NCBI RefSeq assembly: GCF_900240385.1
Contig: NZ_OEQH01000003.1
Location: 124,001-188,000, forward strand
Source of the DNA: Clostridium minihomine
GTDB taxonomy: Bacteria; Bacillota; Clostridia; Oscillospirales; Acutalibacteraceae
Length of the DNA stretch: 64,000 nt
Direction of reading: 5' to 3'
A program made the position numbers and the translations under genes. Each line of letters opens with the position of its first letter. Positions within the stretch are counted from its first letter, which is position 1. Below the pieces are notes generated by a model. The model saw nothing but the letters and a program-made list of their open reading frames with translations. It did no database searches and was not told where the DNA came from. Below, in pieces: positions 27,423-36,331 of this stretch.

Positions 27423-29578
27423 AGCACTTGCAAAAAATCGGATCATTCACAGCGGCGCTGACGCTGATAACAGCGCTGCTGTTTCAGTCTTTTCCCATTC
27501 CGGTTTTCGCGGCAGACAGCGTTACTGTGGCAGATCCGCAAATTTTGTCTGCAACCGTTCAGCCGTCTCCAATTCAGGCAGGAAATTCTTTTGAAGCAAA
27601 TATCCGGTTTCATCATAATGATACAAAGATTAACGGTGCCAACAGTGCTGTTATTAAAGTCACCAGCCCCAACGGCGCGGTTCGCATAAAACAAAACGAG
27701 TTTAAGATCGACACAAATTCTGATAATTTTTCTAACGATGATGATGATTCTAAGAAAAAAGACGAAGGTTTATATTATAACCTTTATATCCCAGAAAATT
27801 ATCTGACTTATGTTGGGCCGGGGCCGGGTGTTCTGCAATTTGTCATTACATATTATTCGGATCCTTATTCGGATTCCAATTATAAAAATAAAATTGACAC
27901 CAAAAACAAAATCACTATCCGCAAAACACTAATTCCCGGGGAAGGTTCCGCAGATAATACGATTCGTGTGGACGAAAACAGCTCTACGCCTTCCATTGCT
28001 TCTGGCAGCACCGGTTCGGTGCAGATTCCGTTAATCAGCGGAAGCTCAATGCAAGACGCTCAAATTGAAGTTACAATGCCGACTGAAACCAAAATTACGC
28101 TGACTTCTGCCGGTTCTATCTTCACCATGAACTTTGTGGCAGGGGAGAAAAAATACCTGAATCTTCCGCTGAAGGTGGATCCCTCGGTTGCGGCAGGAAT
28201 TTACCCCATTGTACTGACAATTAACAGCACGAAGCTAACGGCTTATATTCAAGTGGAAAACAGTGCTCAGGGCAAAGGCCGCGTGATGATTGAATCGTAT
28301 AAGCTCGATCGTTCCAATGTGTATTCCGGCAGTACCTTTCGCATGGATTTGGTTCTGAAAAATACCAGCAGCCAGACCTATCATAATGTGAATGCTGCTT
28401 TGGACGGACTCACTACCGAAGGTTTGACCGTAATCGGCTCGCTGGATCGAAAATCGGTAACCAGCCTAGCTCCCGGTGCTACGGCTACGGTTTCGTTTAC
28501 CATGCAGGCCGCTTCTAAAATGGAAACGGGAAATTATTCGGTTGGGGTGAATCTTTCTTCCGATGAAGTTCCGGAGCCGGTAACCACCAAAGCGTTTGTG
28601 GCGGTAACCGGAACGGGAGATTCCAGCGGCGGAAAACCCATCATTATTATTGAAAACTACAGTTTTGGCGGAACGTCCGTAACTGGCGGCAAAGCGTTCC
28701 CTTTGGCTCTGAAATTTAAGAACGCTAACACAGGCACTGCGATTCAGAACCTGAAAATCACCATCACCTCCACGGCGGATCAGGATACCGGCGGCGTATT
28801 TACACCGGCCAGTTCCTCTAATACCTTTTTTATCTCTAAGTTGGGGGCGGGGGCTGCTGTGGAAAAAACCATTGAGCTTTACCCCAAGGCCGATGCCAAG
28901 CCAAAATCTTATGGCATAGATGTGAAATTTGATTATGAATCTGCCTCAGACAGCAAACATGAGCAGCTTTCTGCCACCGAAACCATCTCAATTCCGTTGA
29001 CTCAGCCCGATCGTTTTGAGGTCACGAATGTAGAGGTTCCCGGGCCTGTCCCCATGGGGACAGAAGGGCAGCTCAATATTAATTATGTGAATAAAGGCAA
29101 AAGTACCGTTTATAATCTTTCGGTACTGTTGGAAGGAAACTTTACCGCGCCGGAAATGAATGCTTATATCGGTAACGTAGAGTCCGGTTCTTCTGACAGC
29201 TTTGACACGACTTTGACTCCTTTGGAAGAAGGAATGCTTCAAGGAAAAGCGACCATTACCTATGAAGATCCCAATGGAGATACCCAAACCATTGTGAAAG
29301 AGTTTTCCTGCGAGGTGTCGCCTGCCTATGTGGATACGGATGGCCCCGGATTGGAGCCGGGGATGCCTGTGCCGGAAGAATCGTCCGGCGGTTTTCCGAT
29401 TTGGGCCACAGCTTTGATTATAGTGGTTGTTTTGGGCGTCGGAATTACCACTTTTGTCATCGTGCGGCGCAAAAGAGCCGCTAAACGCCAGGCTCTTTTA
29501 GAGAAAGAAGACGACTATGACGATGAAATTCCGGAAAAAACAGAAGAACAGCAGGAGATAAATGGGGAACAGCCATGA
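27419..29578 (+). CDS. Membrane-anchored CARDB/COG1361-like exoprotein
   Basis: This is a 719-residue secreted protein held by a C-terminal helix. The signal peptide ends near residue 33 (PVFAAD). The outside part is a chain of beta-sandwich domains of CARDB/COG1361 style, e.g. NVYSGSTFRMDLVLKNTSSQ, SFGGTSVTGGKAFPLALKFK, VPGPVPMGTEGQLNINYVNK. A membrane segment near residues 660-682 is followed by a basic, then acidic tail in the cytoplasm. It is translated by ATGA overlap with the ATPase, and it replaces the MacA-type adaptor that usually pairs with MacB. It is probably the extracellular arm of the transporter; the cargo is unknown. Confidence 0.85.
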   Translation: MKHLQKIGSFTAALTLITALLFQSFPIPVFAADSVTVADPQILSATVQPSPIQAGNSFEANIRFHHNDTKINGANSAVIKVTSPNGAVRIKQNEFKIDTNSDNFSNDDDDSKKKDEGLYYNLYIPENYLTYVGPGPGVLQFVITYYSDPYSDSNYKNKIDTKNKITIRKTLIPGEGSADNTIRVDENSSTPSIASGSTGSVQIPLISGSSMQDAQIEVTMPTETKITLTSAGSIFTMNFVAGEKKYLNLPLKVDPSVAAGIYPIVLTINSTKLTAYIQVENSAQGKGRVMIESYKLDRSNVYSGSTFRMDLVLKNTSSQTYHNVNAALDGLTTEGLTVIGSLDRKSVTSLAPGATATVSFTMQAASKMETGNYSVGVNLSSDEVPEPVTTKAFVAVTGTGDSSGGKPIIIIENYSFGGTSVTGGKAFPLALKFKNANTGTAIQNLKITITSTADQDTGGVFTPASSSNTFFISKLGAGAAVEKTIELYPKADAKPKSYGIDVKFDYESASDSKHEQLSATETISIPLTQPDRFEVTNVEVPGPVPMGTEGQLNINYVNKGKSTVYNLSVLLEGNFTAPEMNAYIGNVESGSSDSFDTTLTPLEEGMLQGKATITYEDPNGDTQTIVKEFSCEVSPAYVDTDGPGLEPGMPVPEESSGGFPIWATALIIVVVLGVGITTFVIVRRKRAAKRQALLEKEDDYDDEIPEKTEEQQEINGEQP

Positions 29579-30903
29579 AATGGAGAGATATGATATCCAT
29601 GTGCCTGGGCAATCTGTTCAAACGCAAGGTGCGAACTCTGCTGACGGTGGCAGGTGTGGTGATTGGTACCTGTGCGATTGTGGTGATGTTGTCTTTTGGC
29701 ATTGGAATTAAGCAAACCATGGATGACATGATGCAGAGCATGGGCGATTTAACAGTCATTCAGATTGAAAACTACAGTCCTAATCCAGAGGCAGAGCTCT
29801 TGGATGACGCCATGTTATCTAAAATTAAGGAGCTGTCCGGTGTGGTTGCCCTGACTCCCACGTATCAGGGTGATTATTCCGCGTTTGAGCTCCGCAGCGG
29901 AAAGTATGTTTACGGCGGGCAGATCACCGGCGTTTATATGGATTCGCTTGTGGAGTTCGGTTATGAGATGAAAGAAGGGGAACTGCCCCAGGGAATCATT
30001 GATGAAACCACCGTTCTGTTTGGCGAGGATGCCTTGTATCAATTTTATAACAGCAAAAAGCGGGACAATAATATGGTGTTCGCGGAACCGGATGCCAATG
30101 GCAATATTCCAGATCCTTATGTCAATCCCTTAAAAGATAAACTGGAATTGATTTTAAAAAAGAATGAAGAGAATAATAAAAAGGTGGTAAAGCCCATTAA
30201 GCTGAAAGGCATGGGCGTTATGGCACAGGATTGGAGTAAAAATCCATCGCCCGGTTACAGCGTTTTTATGGATGTGAAATATTTAAAAACGTTGATGGAA
30301 GAGTATAACAAGCTCAATAATATTAAAGTAGATAAGAATAAAAAGTTTCAGTATGAAAGCGTTACCGTAAAAGTTCAGGACATTAAGTCGGTGGAGACTG
30401 TTCAGAAAGCAATTGAGGATTTGGGCTTTAAAACCTATAGCATGGACAACATCCGAGAACCTTTGGAACAACAGACCCGTACCATTCAGATGATTTTGGG
30501 CGGACTTGGTGCCATATCGCTGTTGGTGGCGGCGCTGGGTATTACCAACACGATGATCATGTCTATTTATGAACGCACCAGAGAAATTGGTGTGATGAAG
30601 GTGCTTGGCTGTGTCATTGGCAATATCCGCACCATATTCCTGATGGAAGCAGGACTCATTGGATTTATGGGAGGAGTCGCCGGAATTGCCTTTAGCTATT
30701 TGTTGTCGTTAATTATCAACACACTGGCTGCGGGTGGGGGCGGCCTGATGGGAATGGGGGGCGGCGGACAGATTTCGGTGATTCCTGTCTGGCTGGCTCT
30801 GGGTGCGTTGGTGTTTTCTACAATGGTGGGTTTGGTTTCCGGTTTTTCCCCAGCAAACCGGGCGGTAAAAATCAGTGCGCTGACTGCCATCCGGCAGGAA
30901 TAA
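29575..30903 (+). CDS. MacB/FtsX-type ABC permease
   Basis: This is a 442-residue permease with the MacB fold: an N-terminal membrane helix (about 20-45), a large extracellular domain (about 50-295) and three C-terminal helices. RTREIGVMKVLGCVIGNIRTIFLMEA is the coupling segment shared by the FtsX family, seen after LGITNTMIMSIYE. An odd glycine-rich loop (GGGGLMGMGGGG) links the last two helices. It overlaps the exoprotein gene by ATGA and ends in a terminator. MacB-like systems act by transmitting force across the membrane and need not carry substrate through the bilayer. Confidence 0.92.
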   Translation: MKWRDMISMCLGNLFKRKVRTLLTVAGVVIGTCAIVVMLSFGIGIKQTMDDMMQSMGDLTVIQIENYSPNPEAELLDDAMLSKIKELSGVVALTPTYQGDYSAFELRSGKYVYGGQITGVYMDSLVEFGYEMKEGELPQGIIDETTVLFGEDALYQFYNSKKRDNNMVFAEPDANGNIPDPYVNPLKDKLELILKKNEENNKKVVKPIKLKGMGVMAQDWSKNPSPGYSVFMDVKYLKTLMEEYNKLNNIKVDKNKKFQYESVTVKVQDIKSVETVQKAIEDLGFKTYSMDNIREPLEQQTRTIQMILGGLGAISLLVAALGITNTMIMSIYERTREIGVMKVLGCVIGNIRTIFLMEAGLIGFMGGVAGIAFSYLLSLIINTLAAGGGGLMGMGGGGQISVIPVWLALGALVFSTMVGLVSGFSPANRAVKISALTAIRQE

Positions 30904-30910
30904 TCAGCGC

Positions 30911-30948
30911 AGCACCGCGGCAGTAAAGAATACTGCTGCGGTGCTTTT
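30911..30948 (+). terminator. Terminator of the ABC operon
   Basis: A 15-bp stem (AGCACCGCGGCAGTA with a near-complement, one G-U), 5-base loop AAGAA, then a TTTT-containing T-rich tail. Confidence 0.92.
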
Positions 30949-31052
30949 ATTCTTTCATATAATAAATCGAAAAAACGTTCCGATGAGAAATATCCGGGCA
31001 CAAAATGGGTCATGCTATTTTTAATATGGCCAAAGGTGACCGGGCGTTTTCA

Positions 31053-31081
31053 TTGACTTTTTACAGTAATTACGTTAGCAT
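31053..31081 (+). promoter_or_regulatory. Promoter of the structured RNA at 31087
   Basis: TTGACT (31053-31058), 17 bases, TAGCAT (31076-31081). The predicted start at about 31088 coincides with the first paired base of the RNA below. Confidence 0.6.
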
Positions 31082-31086
31082 GGAAA

Positions 31087-31220
31087 AATAAGGAATCGGT
31101 TTGCCGTTGCGGGTGGCACTTGTCCCGCTCAAAAGAACATGGAACTATAGTTGGCGCTGCCGCGATTGATGCGGATGTCGGCATTACAGGCTTCTCCGTT
31201 CTAAGGGTATGGTTCCTATT
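31087..31220 (+). ncRNA. Structured RNA, 6S (SsrS)-like candidate
   Basis: It is a 134-base stretch with a closing stem of 10 pairs (31087-31097 with 31211-31220, one bulge), a 5' side hairpin GCGGG/CCCGC (31109-31128), an inner helix AGAAC..GGA/TCC.GTTCT (31134-31143 with 31195-31202) and a CCGC/GCGG hairpin (31160-31174). Short blocks resemble E. coli 6S RNA: GTTGGCGCTGCCGCG near the terminal arm and GTTCTAAGGGTAT near the 3' side. A long, partly open duplex is the 6S hallmark, which binds RNA polymerase. No terminator follows, so a 5' leader of the next gene is an alternative. Confidence 0.45.
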
Positions 31221-31246
31221 CTGAGAAAGGTTGTGCGGTAAAGAGT

Positions 31247-32518
31247 ATGAATTGGGAAGAAATTTTATCGGATCCCAAACTTTGGAAAATGATTCGCAGA
31301 AAGCTTCTGTTTATTATTTTGTTTACAGTGGGGTTAATTTTTGCATTGTTCCATTTGGATCATGTATCGTCCTTGGTTTCTTATGTGTTGGCTGTGTTTG
31401 GACCATTTTTGGTGGGAATTTGTATTGCTTATGTGCTCAATATTCTGGTTCGGATCTTTGAAGAAAAGATATTTGCACCACTGAATAAAAAAGGCTGGAA
31501 GTTTTGGCTGAAAATCCGGCGGGGCATTAGTATTTTGCTGGCCTTTTCTGTTTTGTCACTGTTTTTGAACGTTATTATTGTCTTTATTGTGCCAGAATTT
31601 ATCAGTTCTCTTCACTTTTTTTCGGACAATCTTCCCAGCTATATCAAGCAATTTTCCAATTGGATTACCGAAATAGTCAACCGTTTTAATCAGGATGCCA
31701 GCACACAGGATCTATTTAAAATTGACTGGACAAAGCCTTTGGAAAGGGTAACCAAAACGGTCAGTGACCTGGCGGGATCTTTGGTTTCTGTCACGATTAG
31801 TGTGGCTTCTGGGGTAATTTCTTTTATTTTGAGCATTATTTTTTCCATTTATCTTTTGTTTGGAAAAGAACGTTTGCTTCGTAATATCCGCCGTGTTCTC
31901 TATGCGTTTTTCCCCAAAGAAAGGGTGCAGAAGATTGTTGCGGTGGGCTCTTTGGCAAATCGAATTTTTAAAGGCTTTGTTACCGGCCAAATGACCGAAG
32001 CGGTAATCATCGGTACCCTTTGCTACATTGGTATGATGGTTATGGGGCTGCCTTATGCCATTTTGATCAGTGTTGTGATTTCCATTACCAGCTTGGTTCC
32101 TATTCTAGGGGCTTATTTGGGCGGTGCAGTGGGTGCTTTTGTTCTGTTGATGATTGATCCGATTTACAGCCTGTGGTTCTTGATTTTTCTGATTTTATTG
32201 CAGCAGTTTGAAGGGAATGTCATCTATCCGCGCGTGGTGGGGAGCTCTATTGGCTTGCCTGGGCTTTGGGTGATGCTGGCGATTTTAATTTGTGGCAACT
32301 TGTTCGGCATTGGCGGCATTTTGCTGGGGGTTCCGCTGTTCTCTGTTTTTTATGCCTTGCTTCGTCAGGAAACAGCACTGAAATTAGACGAAAAGGGCAT
32401 CACAGAAGAAGAAGTGATGAGTGTGCCCCCTATCATCATGCCGGATCCCACCGGCGAGGCAGAAGAGAGCCAAGAGGAATTGTCTGTGCCGGAATCTTCC
32501 AGTAATGAGGGCAAATAA
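31247..32518 (+). CDS. AI-2E family transporter
   Basis: This is a 423-residue membrane protein of the AI-2E (PerM/YtvI-like) family. About eight hydrophobic helices are visible; the central hydrophilic region (about 115-170) is followed by the conserved GFVTGQMTEAVIIGTLCYIG and SLVPILGAYLGGAVGAF segments, then a C-terminal acidic tail rich in Glu and Ser. Members have been linked to AI-2 export, ion antiport and sporulation, so the function here is open. The ribosome site before ATG 31247 is weak (AAAGG 16 bases away). The structured RNA ends 27 bases upstream. Confidence 0.85.
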   Translation: MNWEEILSDPKLWKMIRRKLLFIILFTVGLIFALFHLDHVSSLVSYVLAVFGPFLVGICIAYVLNILVRIFEEKIFAPLNKKGWKFWLKIRRGISILLAFSVLSLFLNVIIVFIVPEFISSLHFFSDNLPSYIKQFSNWITEIVNRFNQDASTQDLFKIDWTKPLERVTKTVSDLAGSLVSVTISVASGVISFILSIIFSIYLLFGKERLLRNIRRVLYAFFPKERVQKIVAVGSLANRIFKGFVTGQMTEAVIIGTLCYIGMMVMGLPYAILISVVISITSLVPILGAYLGGAVGAFVLLMIDPIYSLWFLIFLILLQQFEGNVIYPRVVGSSIGLPGLWVMLAILICGNLFGIGGILLGVPLFSVFYALLRQETALKLDEKGITEEEVMSVPPIIMPDPTGEAEESQEELSVPESSSNEGK

Positions 32519-32574
32519 AGGAAGAATGACGGGAAAATTCATATTCCTGTCATGTACGTCCACAAGGTTTCTGT

Positions 32575-32623
32575 TATAATAATAGAACGGCGTAGCCGTG
32601 AAAAACGGCTGCGCCTGTTTCTT
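32575..32623 (+). promoter_or_regulatory. Promoter with hairpin at the transcript start, upstream of dedA
   Basis: An extended -10 TGTTATAAT ends at 32580. From 32589 an 11-bp stem GGCGTAGCCGT/ACGGCTGCGCC with a 5-base loop follows, then TGTTTCTT. The hairpin may end the upstream AI-2E transcript and also form a 5' cap-like stem on transcripts from this promoter. Confidence 0.5.
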
Positions 32624-32683
32624 ATGACCATTTGTTATTCAAAAAACTGGAGTACAGGGATTTATCAAAGGAGCGAAGTTTAC

Positions 32684-33319
32684 ATGCAGGAATGGATTAT
32701 TCAAGTCATGGATCAGTTTGGATATATTGGAATAATGCTGCTAATAGCAATTGAAAATGTGTTTCCGCCAATTCCTTCTGAGGTGATATTGACGTTTGGT
32801 GGTTTTTTGACCACCTATACGGATATGAAGGTGTGGGGAGTGATTGTGGCATCCACAGTGGGTGCGGTAATCGGTGCATTGATTTTATACAGTGTTGGGC
32901 GTTTTTTTCCGCCGGAACGAATTGAAGGCTGGCTGGATGGCCGGTTAGGCAAAATTCTTCATTTTAAGCGTCAAGATGTGGAGCGCGCAGCGAAATGGTT
33001 CGAGACTAAAGGCCGGTTAACCGTATTTTTCTGTCGATTTATTCCCATTATTCGCAGCCTGATTTCTATTCCTGCCGGAATGACAAAGATGTCTATGGGG
33101 ATTTTTCTGATGTATACCACAGCGGGAACTTTTTTGTGGAATATGGTTTTGGTGTATTTAGGGGCTTTTGCGGGGGCCTCTTGGGAAAAAGTTGCAGATT
33201 ATATTGATCTGTATGCTCACGTTACGTTAGTTGTATTGATTGTTATCTTTTTGGTTGGCGGTTTCTTCTTTTACCGCTCCAGAATTGCGAAAAGAGAGAA
33301 AGACCAAAAAGTAGAATAA
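32684..33319 (+). CDS. DedA-family membrane protein
   Basis: This is a 211-residue inner-membrane protein of the DedA/SNARE-associated (VTT) group. Key blocks are the N-terminal IENVFPPIPSEVILTFGG with the Pro and Glu residues of the family, and RFIPIIRSLISIPAGMTKM, which contains the conserved Arg pair. DedA proteins act as undecaprenyl-phosphate or lipid flippases in other bacteria. The ATG at 32684 has AAAGGAG 9 bases before it; the longer frame from 32552 contains the hairpin and is not used. A short basic tail follows the last helix. Confidence 0.9.
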   Translation: MQEWIIQVMDQFGYIGIMLLIAIENVFPPIPSEVILTFGGFLTTYTDMKVWGVIVASTVGAVIGALILYSVGRFFPPERIEGWLDGRLGKILHFKRQDVERAAKWFETKGRLTVFFCRFIPIIRSLISIPAGMTKMSMGIFLMYTTAGTFLWNMVLVYLGAFAGASWEKVADYIDLYAHVTLVVLIVIFLVGGFFFYRSRIAKREKDQKVE

Positions 33320-33419
33320 ATTTAGGAATAGTTCTATTCTTTTTATCCATATTGTACAGAATGAACGAAACATTTGGGAATAAAATCCGATTTTTTTCTC
33401 TTGCGTAAAAGAGAGAAAC

Positions 33420-33448
33420 TTGTATTTAAAAGTGATATCAGTTATAAT
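33420..33448 (+). promoter_or_regulatory. Promoter of the PAS-GGDEF gene
   Basis: TTGTAT (33420-33425), 17 bases, perfect TATAAT (33443-33448), 63 bases upstream of the start codon. Confidence 0.75.
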
Positions 33449-33511
33449 TCTAAGTATTATCATATACTTTGGCAGCCGTGAAAATGGCAAAGTGCAGGGA
33501 GACGGTCTTTT

Positions 33512-35779
33512 ATGGTCTATGGGCAAAAAGACAAAATCAATGGCTTGACGCTGCGTCCTCCACTCTCTGACAATTGGAACCAATGTTTCGTAATGGTTCG
33601 AAAAGAAACGGGAAATAAAAGATTCTGTTCAAAAATATTAGAAATCAGCGATTCCTGCTTGTCTTTATTTGGGTATTCCTTGCAGGAGCTGGAAGATCGG
33701 TTCCAAAGAGATTATTATAAGTTAGTGCATCCGGAGGATCGGAAGCTGCTGCGCTCTTCTGTGGAAGAGCAGGTTGCATCCTCCGGTTATTTTCATGCCA
33801 AATATCGTGTTATTACGCGAGACAGCCGGGTTCTTTGGGTATTGGAATATGGTGTGGTTGGGGAAAAGCACTCTTTGTCCTGCACGGTTTTGGATATTAC
33901 AGAGGGTGTTACTCAATGCCGCATGTGGAAATCTTCGCGGCGGCGGTTGGATGCACTGATGGATGTGATAGCCGGCGGAGTATCAGTGGTCACTTTCGAT
34001 CAAAAAAGATTTGTTCTTCAGGATGCTTCCGAAGGGTACTACCGTCTATTTGGCTATAGCAAAGAAGAATATTTGCAGCTGCCTCGGTCATCCATGGGTA
34101 TTTGTACGGTGTTTGTAGAGAACCATCAAAAATTATTTTTCAAAATTCAAGATTGGCTTTCTCAGGGCATTCAAAATTCTGTAACAGATGAATATAAAAT
34201 TCGGCGCAAAGATGGTTCAGTGACTTGGATTACGGCAAATTTATCGGTGACGGGTCAAACAGATCAGGAATATGAAATTCAAATGGTTTTGACAGACAGC
34301 ACCGTGTACCGGATGATTATGCATGAGGTGAAGGAAGACCAGCGGGATATTGTGCAGGAAAGCATCTTGGAAGACCTTGTGTTTGACTATGAAGTTGGTA
34401 CTGATACCCTTCACTTGTCGGATTATTATGGCAGTGTTACCGGGCAGTCGTCTGTGATAACGGAATATAGCAAAAAAGCCATAATCGAAAAGAGAATCTA
34501 TGAAAAGGATGTTCCCATCTTTCTTCATGTGATCCAAAATCTGAGGAACCATGTGAAAATTACCAATACCATCCTGCGTTTTTTGCACGACGACGGCCGG
34601 TATTACTGGTATCATCTGATTGGTGCTGTCATTACAAACGACGGCGGACAAACGGAACGGGTAGTGGGCAAAGCAGTTAATATAAACCGTCAGAAGCAGG
34701 ATATGCTTGAGTTGGTGGATCGGGCGCAAAGAGATCCTTTTACTAAGCTTTATAATAAAACGATGACCGAAATGCTGGTTCGGCAATATTTGTCTTATGA
34801 AACAGAATGTAACCATGCTTTGCTGGTCATTGATGTGGATAATTTTAAAGAAATTAACGACACCTTCGGCCATTTGTGCGGCGATGCGGTTCTGATTGAA
34901 ATTTCTCGGATTTTAATGGAGAAGTTTTCAAATGCGGGTGTGGTAGGGCGCATCGGCGGCGATGAGTTTTTGGTTTTTTTGCGCGGGGAACAGGATCGGA
35001 ACGCGATTCGAAAAAAGGCCCAAGAGGTCTGTCGGGTATTCCGCCAGGCAGAGATTCTTTCTAATGTGGGGCATTTGCTCAGCGCCAGTGTAGGGGTTTC
35101 GGTAGCCCCGGAAGACGGCTCGACTTATGAGGAACTGTTTCATAAAGCCGATAGAGCACTGTATGTTTCTAAACGTCAGGGAAAAAACAGTGTAGTATTT
35201 CATTCTGAAACGATTGAGTTTGGGATGGAAGAGGATAAAGAGCAGATCAGTGCAATCCATCAGGATATGTCTCAAAATTTTCGCGTGGATTCTCAATTGG
35301 TTTTTCAAGCGACAGAAGAGCTTCTTCGAGCAGGTAAAAAATCCAGCCACATGGACTCATTGTTGCAGCTGATTGGCAGAATTCTGAGGGTCAGCCGGGT
35401 GTATTTAGCAGAAAGTTCACCCGATCGGGGCAGATGCACCATTACTTGTGAATGGTGTGCAGACCATGTGGAACAGATCAGCAGCCGGGTGCAGAGTGTT
35501 CCTTATGAGCAAATTGGTTTTCACAATCAGCGCTTTGATGAATGTGGTTTGTTCTGTTGCTGCGACACCCAAGAGTTGGGGGAAGATGAATCTTTTCGGT
35601 TGCATAATCCAACCGCACTTTCTACGCTGCACAGCGCTTTATATGATCAACAGGGGTTCCGTGGTTTTATCGGCTGTGACGATGTGCTTGTCAACCGCAT
35701 CTGGAATCAGACGGAAATGGCCACACTTTCTATGTTGGCTGGCCTCATCAGCCGATTTTTGTATTATCAAAACCATTAA
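33512..35779 (+). CDS. PAS-containing diguanylate cyclase with extra C-terminal sensor-like region
   Basis: This is a 755-residue soluble signalling protein. There are two clear PAS-like modules (about 30-130, VHPEDRKLL; about 145-260, LFGYSKEEYLQL and a KDGSVTWI end), a third likely PAS (about 280-395, HDDGRYYWYHLIG), then a GGDEF domain (about 405-570) with DPFTKLYNKTM, IDVDNFKEINDTFGH and the intact GRIGGDEFLVF. No RxxD inhibitory site is visible. The last 160 residues (about 590-755) look like a GAF-type domain, an unusual position after GGDEF. Predicted function is c-di-GMP synthesis in response to internal signals. Confidence 0.88.
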   Translation: MVYGQKDKINGLTLRPPLSDNWNQCFVMVRKETGNKRFCSKILEISDSCLSLFGYSLQELEDRFQRDYYKLVHPEDRKLLRSSVEEQVASSGYFHAKYRVITRDSRVLWVLEYGVVGEKHSLSCTVLDITEGVTQCRMWKSSRRRLDALMDVIAGGVSVVTFDQKRFVLQDASEGYYRLFGYSKEEYLQLPRSSMGICTVFVENHQKLFFKIQDWLSQGIQNSVTDEYKIRRKDGSVTWITANLSVTGQTDQEYEIQMVLTDSTVYRMIMHEVKEDQRDIVQESILEDLVFDYEVGTDTLHLSDYYGSVTGQSSVITEYSKKAIIEKRIYEKDVPIFLHVIQNLRNHVKITNTILRFLHDDGRYYWYHLIGAVITNDGGQTERVVGKAVNINRQKQDMLELVDRAQRDPFTKLYNKTMTEMLVRQYLSYETECNHALLVIDVDNFKEINDTFGHLCGDAVLIEISRILMEKFSNAGVVGRIGGDEFLVFLRGEQDRNAIRKKAQEVCRVFRQAEILSNVGHLLSASVGVSVAPEDGSTYEELFHKADRALYVSKRQGKNSVVFHSETIEFGMEEDKEQISAIHQDMSQNFRVDSQLVFQATEELLRAGKKSSHMDSLLQLIGRILRVSRVYLAESSPDRGRCTITCEWCADHVEQISSRVQSVPYEQIGFHNQRFDECGLFCCCDTQELGEDESFRLHNPTALSTLHSALYDQQGFRGFIGCDDVLVNRIWNQTEMATLSMLAGLISRFLYYQNH

Positions 35780-35805
35780 CAGCAAAACGAAATTCTCCAT
35801 TTCTT

Positions 35806-35847
35806 AACAGCCCTGTTCTTCCTTGGGGAAGGTAGGGCTGTTTTTTT
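35806..35847 (+). terminator. Terminator after the PAS-GGDEF gene
   Basis: Outer stem AACAGCCCT/AGGGCTGTT with an inner CTTCC/GGAAG, followed by TTTTTTT. Confidence 0.88.
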
Positions 35848-36048
35848 GTCTGATGCCACTGATATGGTTACGCCGAAGAACCTTCTCAAAGCTGAAACGT
35901 TGTGCTCGATTTAGGTTGTCACAATAAGGGGGTTCTGTAAAAAAACGACAAAATTTCCAGATAGAAGCACACTTTGTCCAATTCCGAATCGGCTGCATAC
36001 AATGACATTGGGGGTCAAATTTATCAGCCTCTTAATGGATGTGTTAGT

Positions 36049-36294
36049 GTGAGTATTATTGAATTGATTGCCGAACAAGGATTGCTTTTAATTCCAGTGC
36101 TGAATATTTTAGGTGAAATGATAAAAGGGTCTGAAAGAATTCCGGACAAGTATATTCCGCTGATTTTGTTGGCCTTTGGAGTGGCCGGGGCAGTGGGTGT
36201 GCTGGGACTTTCCGCAAATTCGATCATTCAGGGCGTGTTGATTACAGGCGCTGCGGTATACGGAAACCAATTGGTAAAACAGTTCCAGAAGTAA
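36049..36294 (+). CDS. Phage holin-like small membrane protein (Hol44 / Phage_holin_5_2 type)
   Basis: This is an 81-residue protein with two or three hydrophobic segments: LIPVLNILGEMIKGS, IPDKYIPLILLAFGVAGAVGVLG and IIQGVLITGAAVYGNQLVKQF. The combination 'IPDKYIP...IIQG...GAAVY.NQL.KQ' is characteristic of the superfamily V holins. No other phage gene is nearby, so it is an orphan. Such holins may help lysis or autolysin release. The GTG at 36049 is chosen for the usual length; upstream in-frame TTG 35974 lacks a clear ribosome site. Confidence 0.75.
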   Translation: MSIIELIAEQGLLLIPVLNILGEMIKGSERIPDKYIPLILLAFGVAGAVGVLGLSANSIIQGVLITGAAVYGNQLVKQFQK

Positions 36295-36299
36295 AAAAA

Positions 36300-36331
36300 G
36301 AACCATCCCCGCACTTATACGGGGATGGTTC
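36300..36331 (-). terminator. Strong hairpin, terminator on the minus strand
   Basis: A 12-bp stem GAACCATCCCCG/CGGGGATGGTTC with an 8-base loop. Minus-strand reading ends TTCTTTTTTT, so it terminates the minus-strand gene at 36437. It lies right after the holin gene as well. Confidence 0.82.

Noticed and set aside
31087-31220. T-box or known riboswitch in the structured RNA
   Set aside because: No T-box sequence and none of the conserved cores of the TPP, FMN, SAM, ydaO, yybP, c-di-GMP or guanidine classes were found by eye.
35804-35998. 64-codon minus-strand frame
   Set aside because: It spans the strong terminator after the PAS-GGDEF gene.
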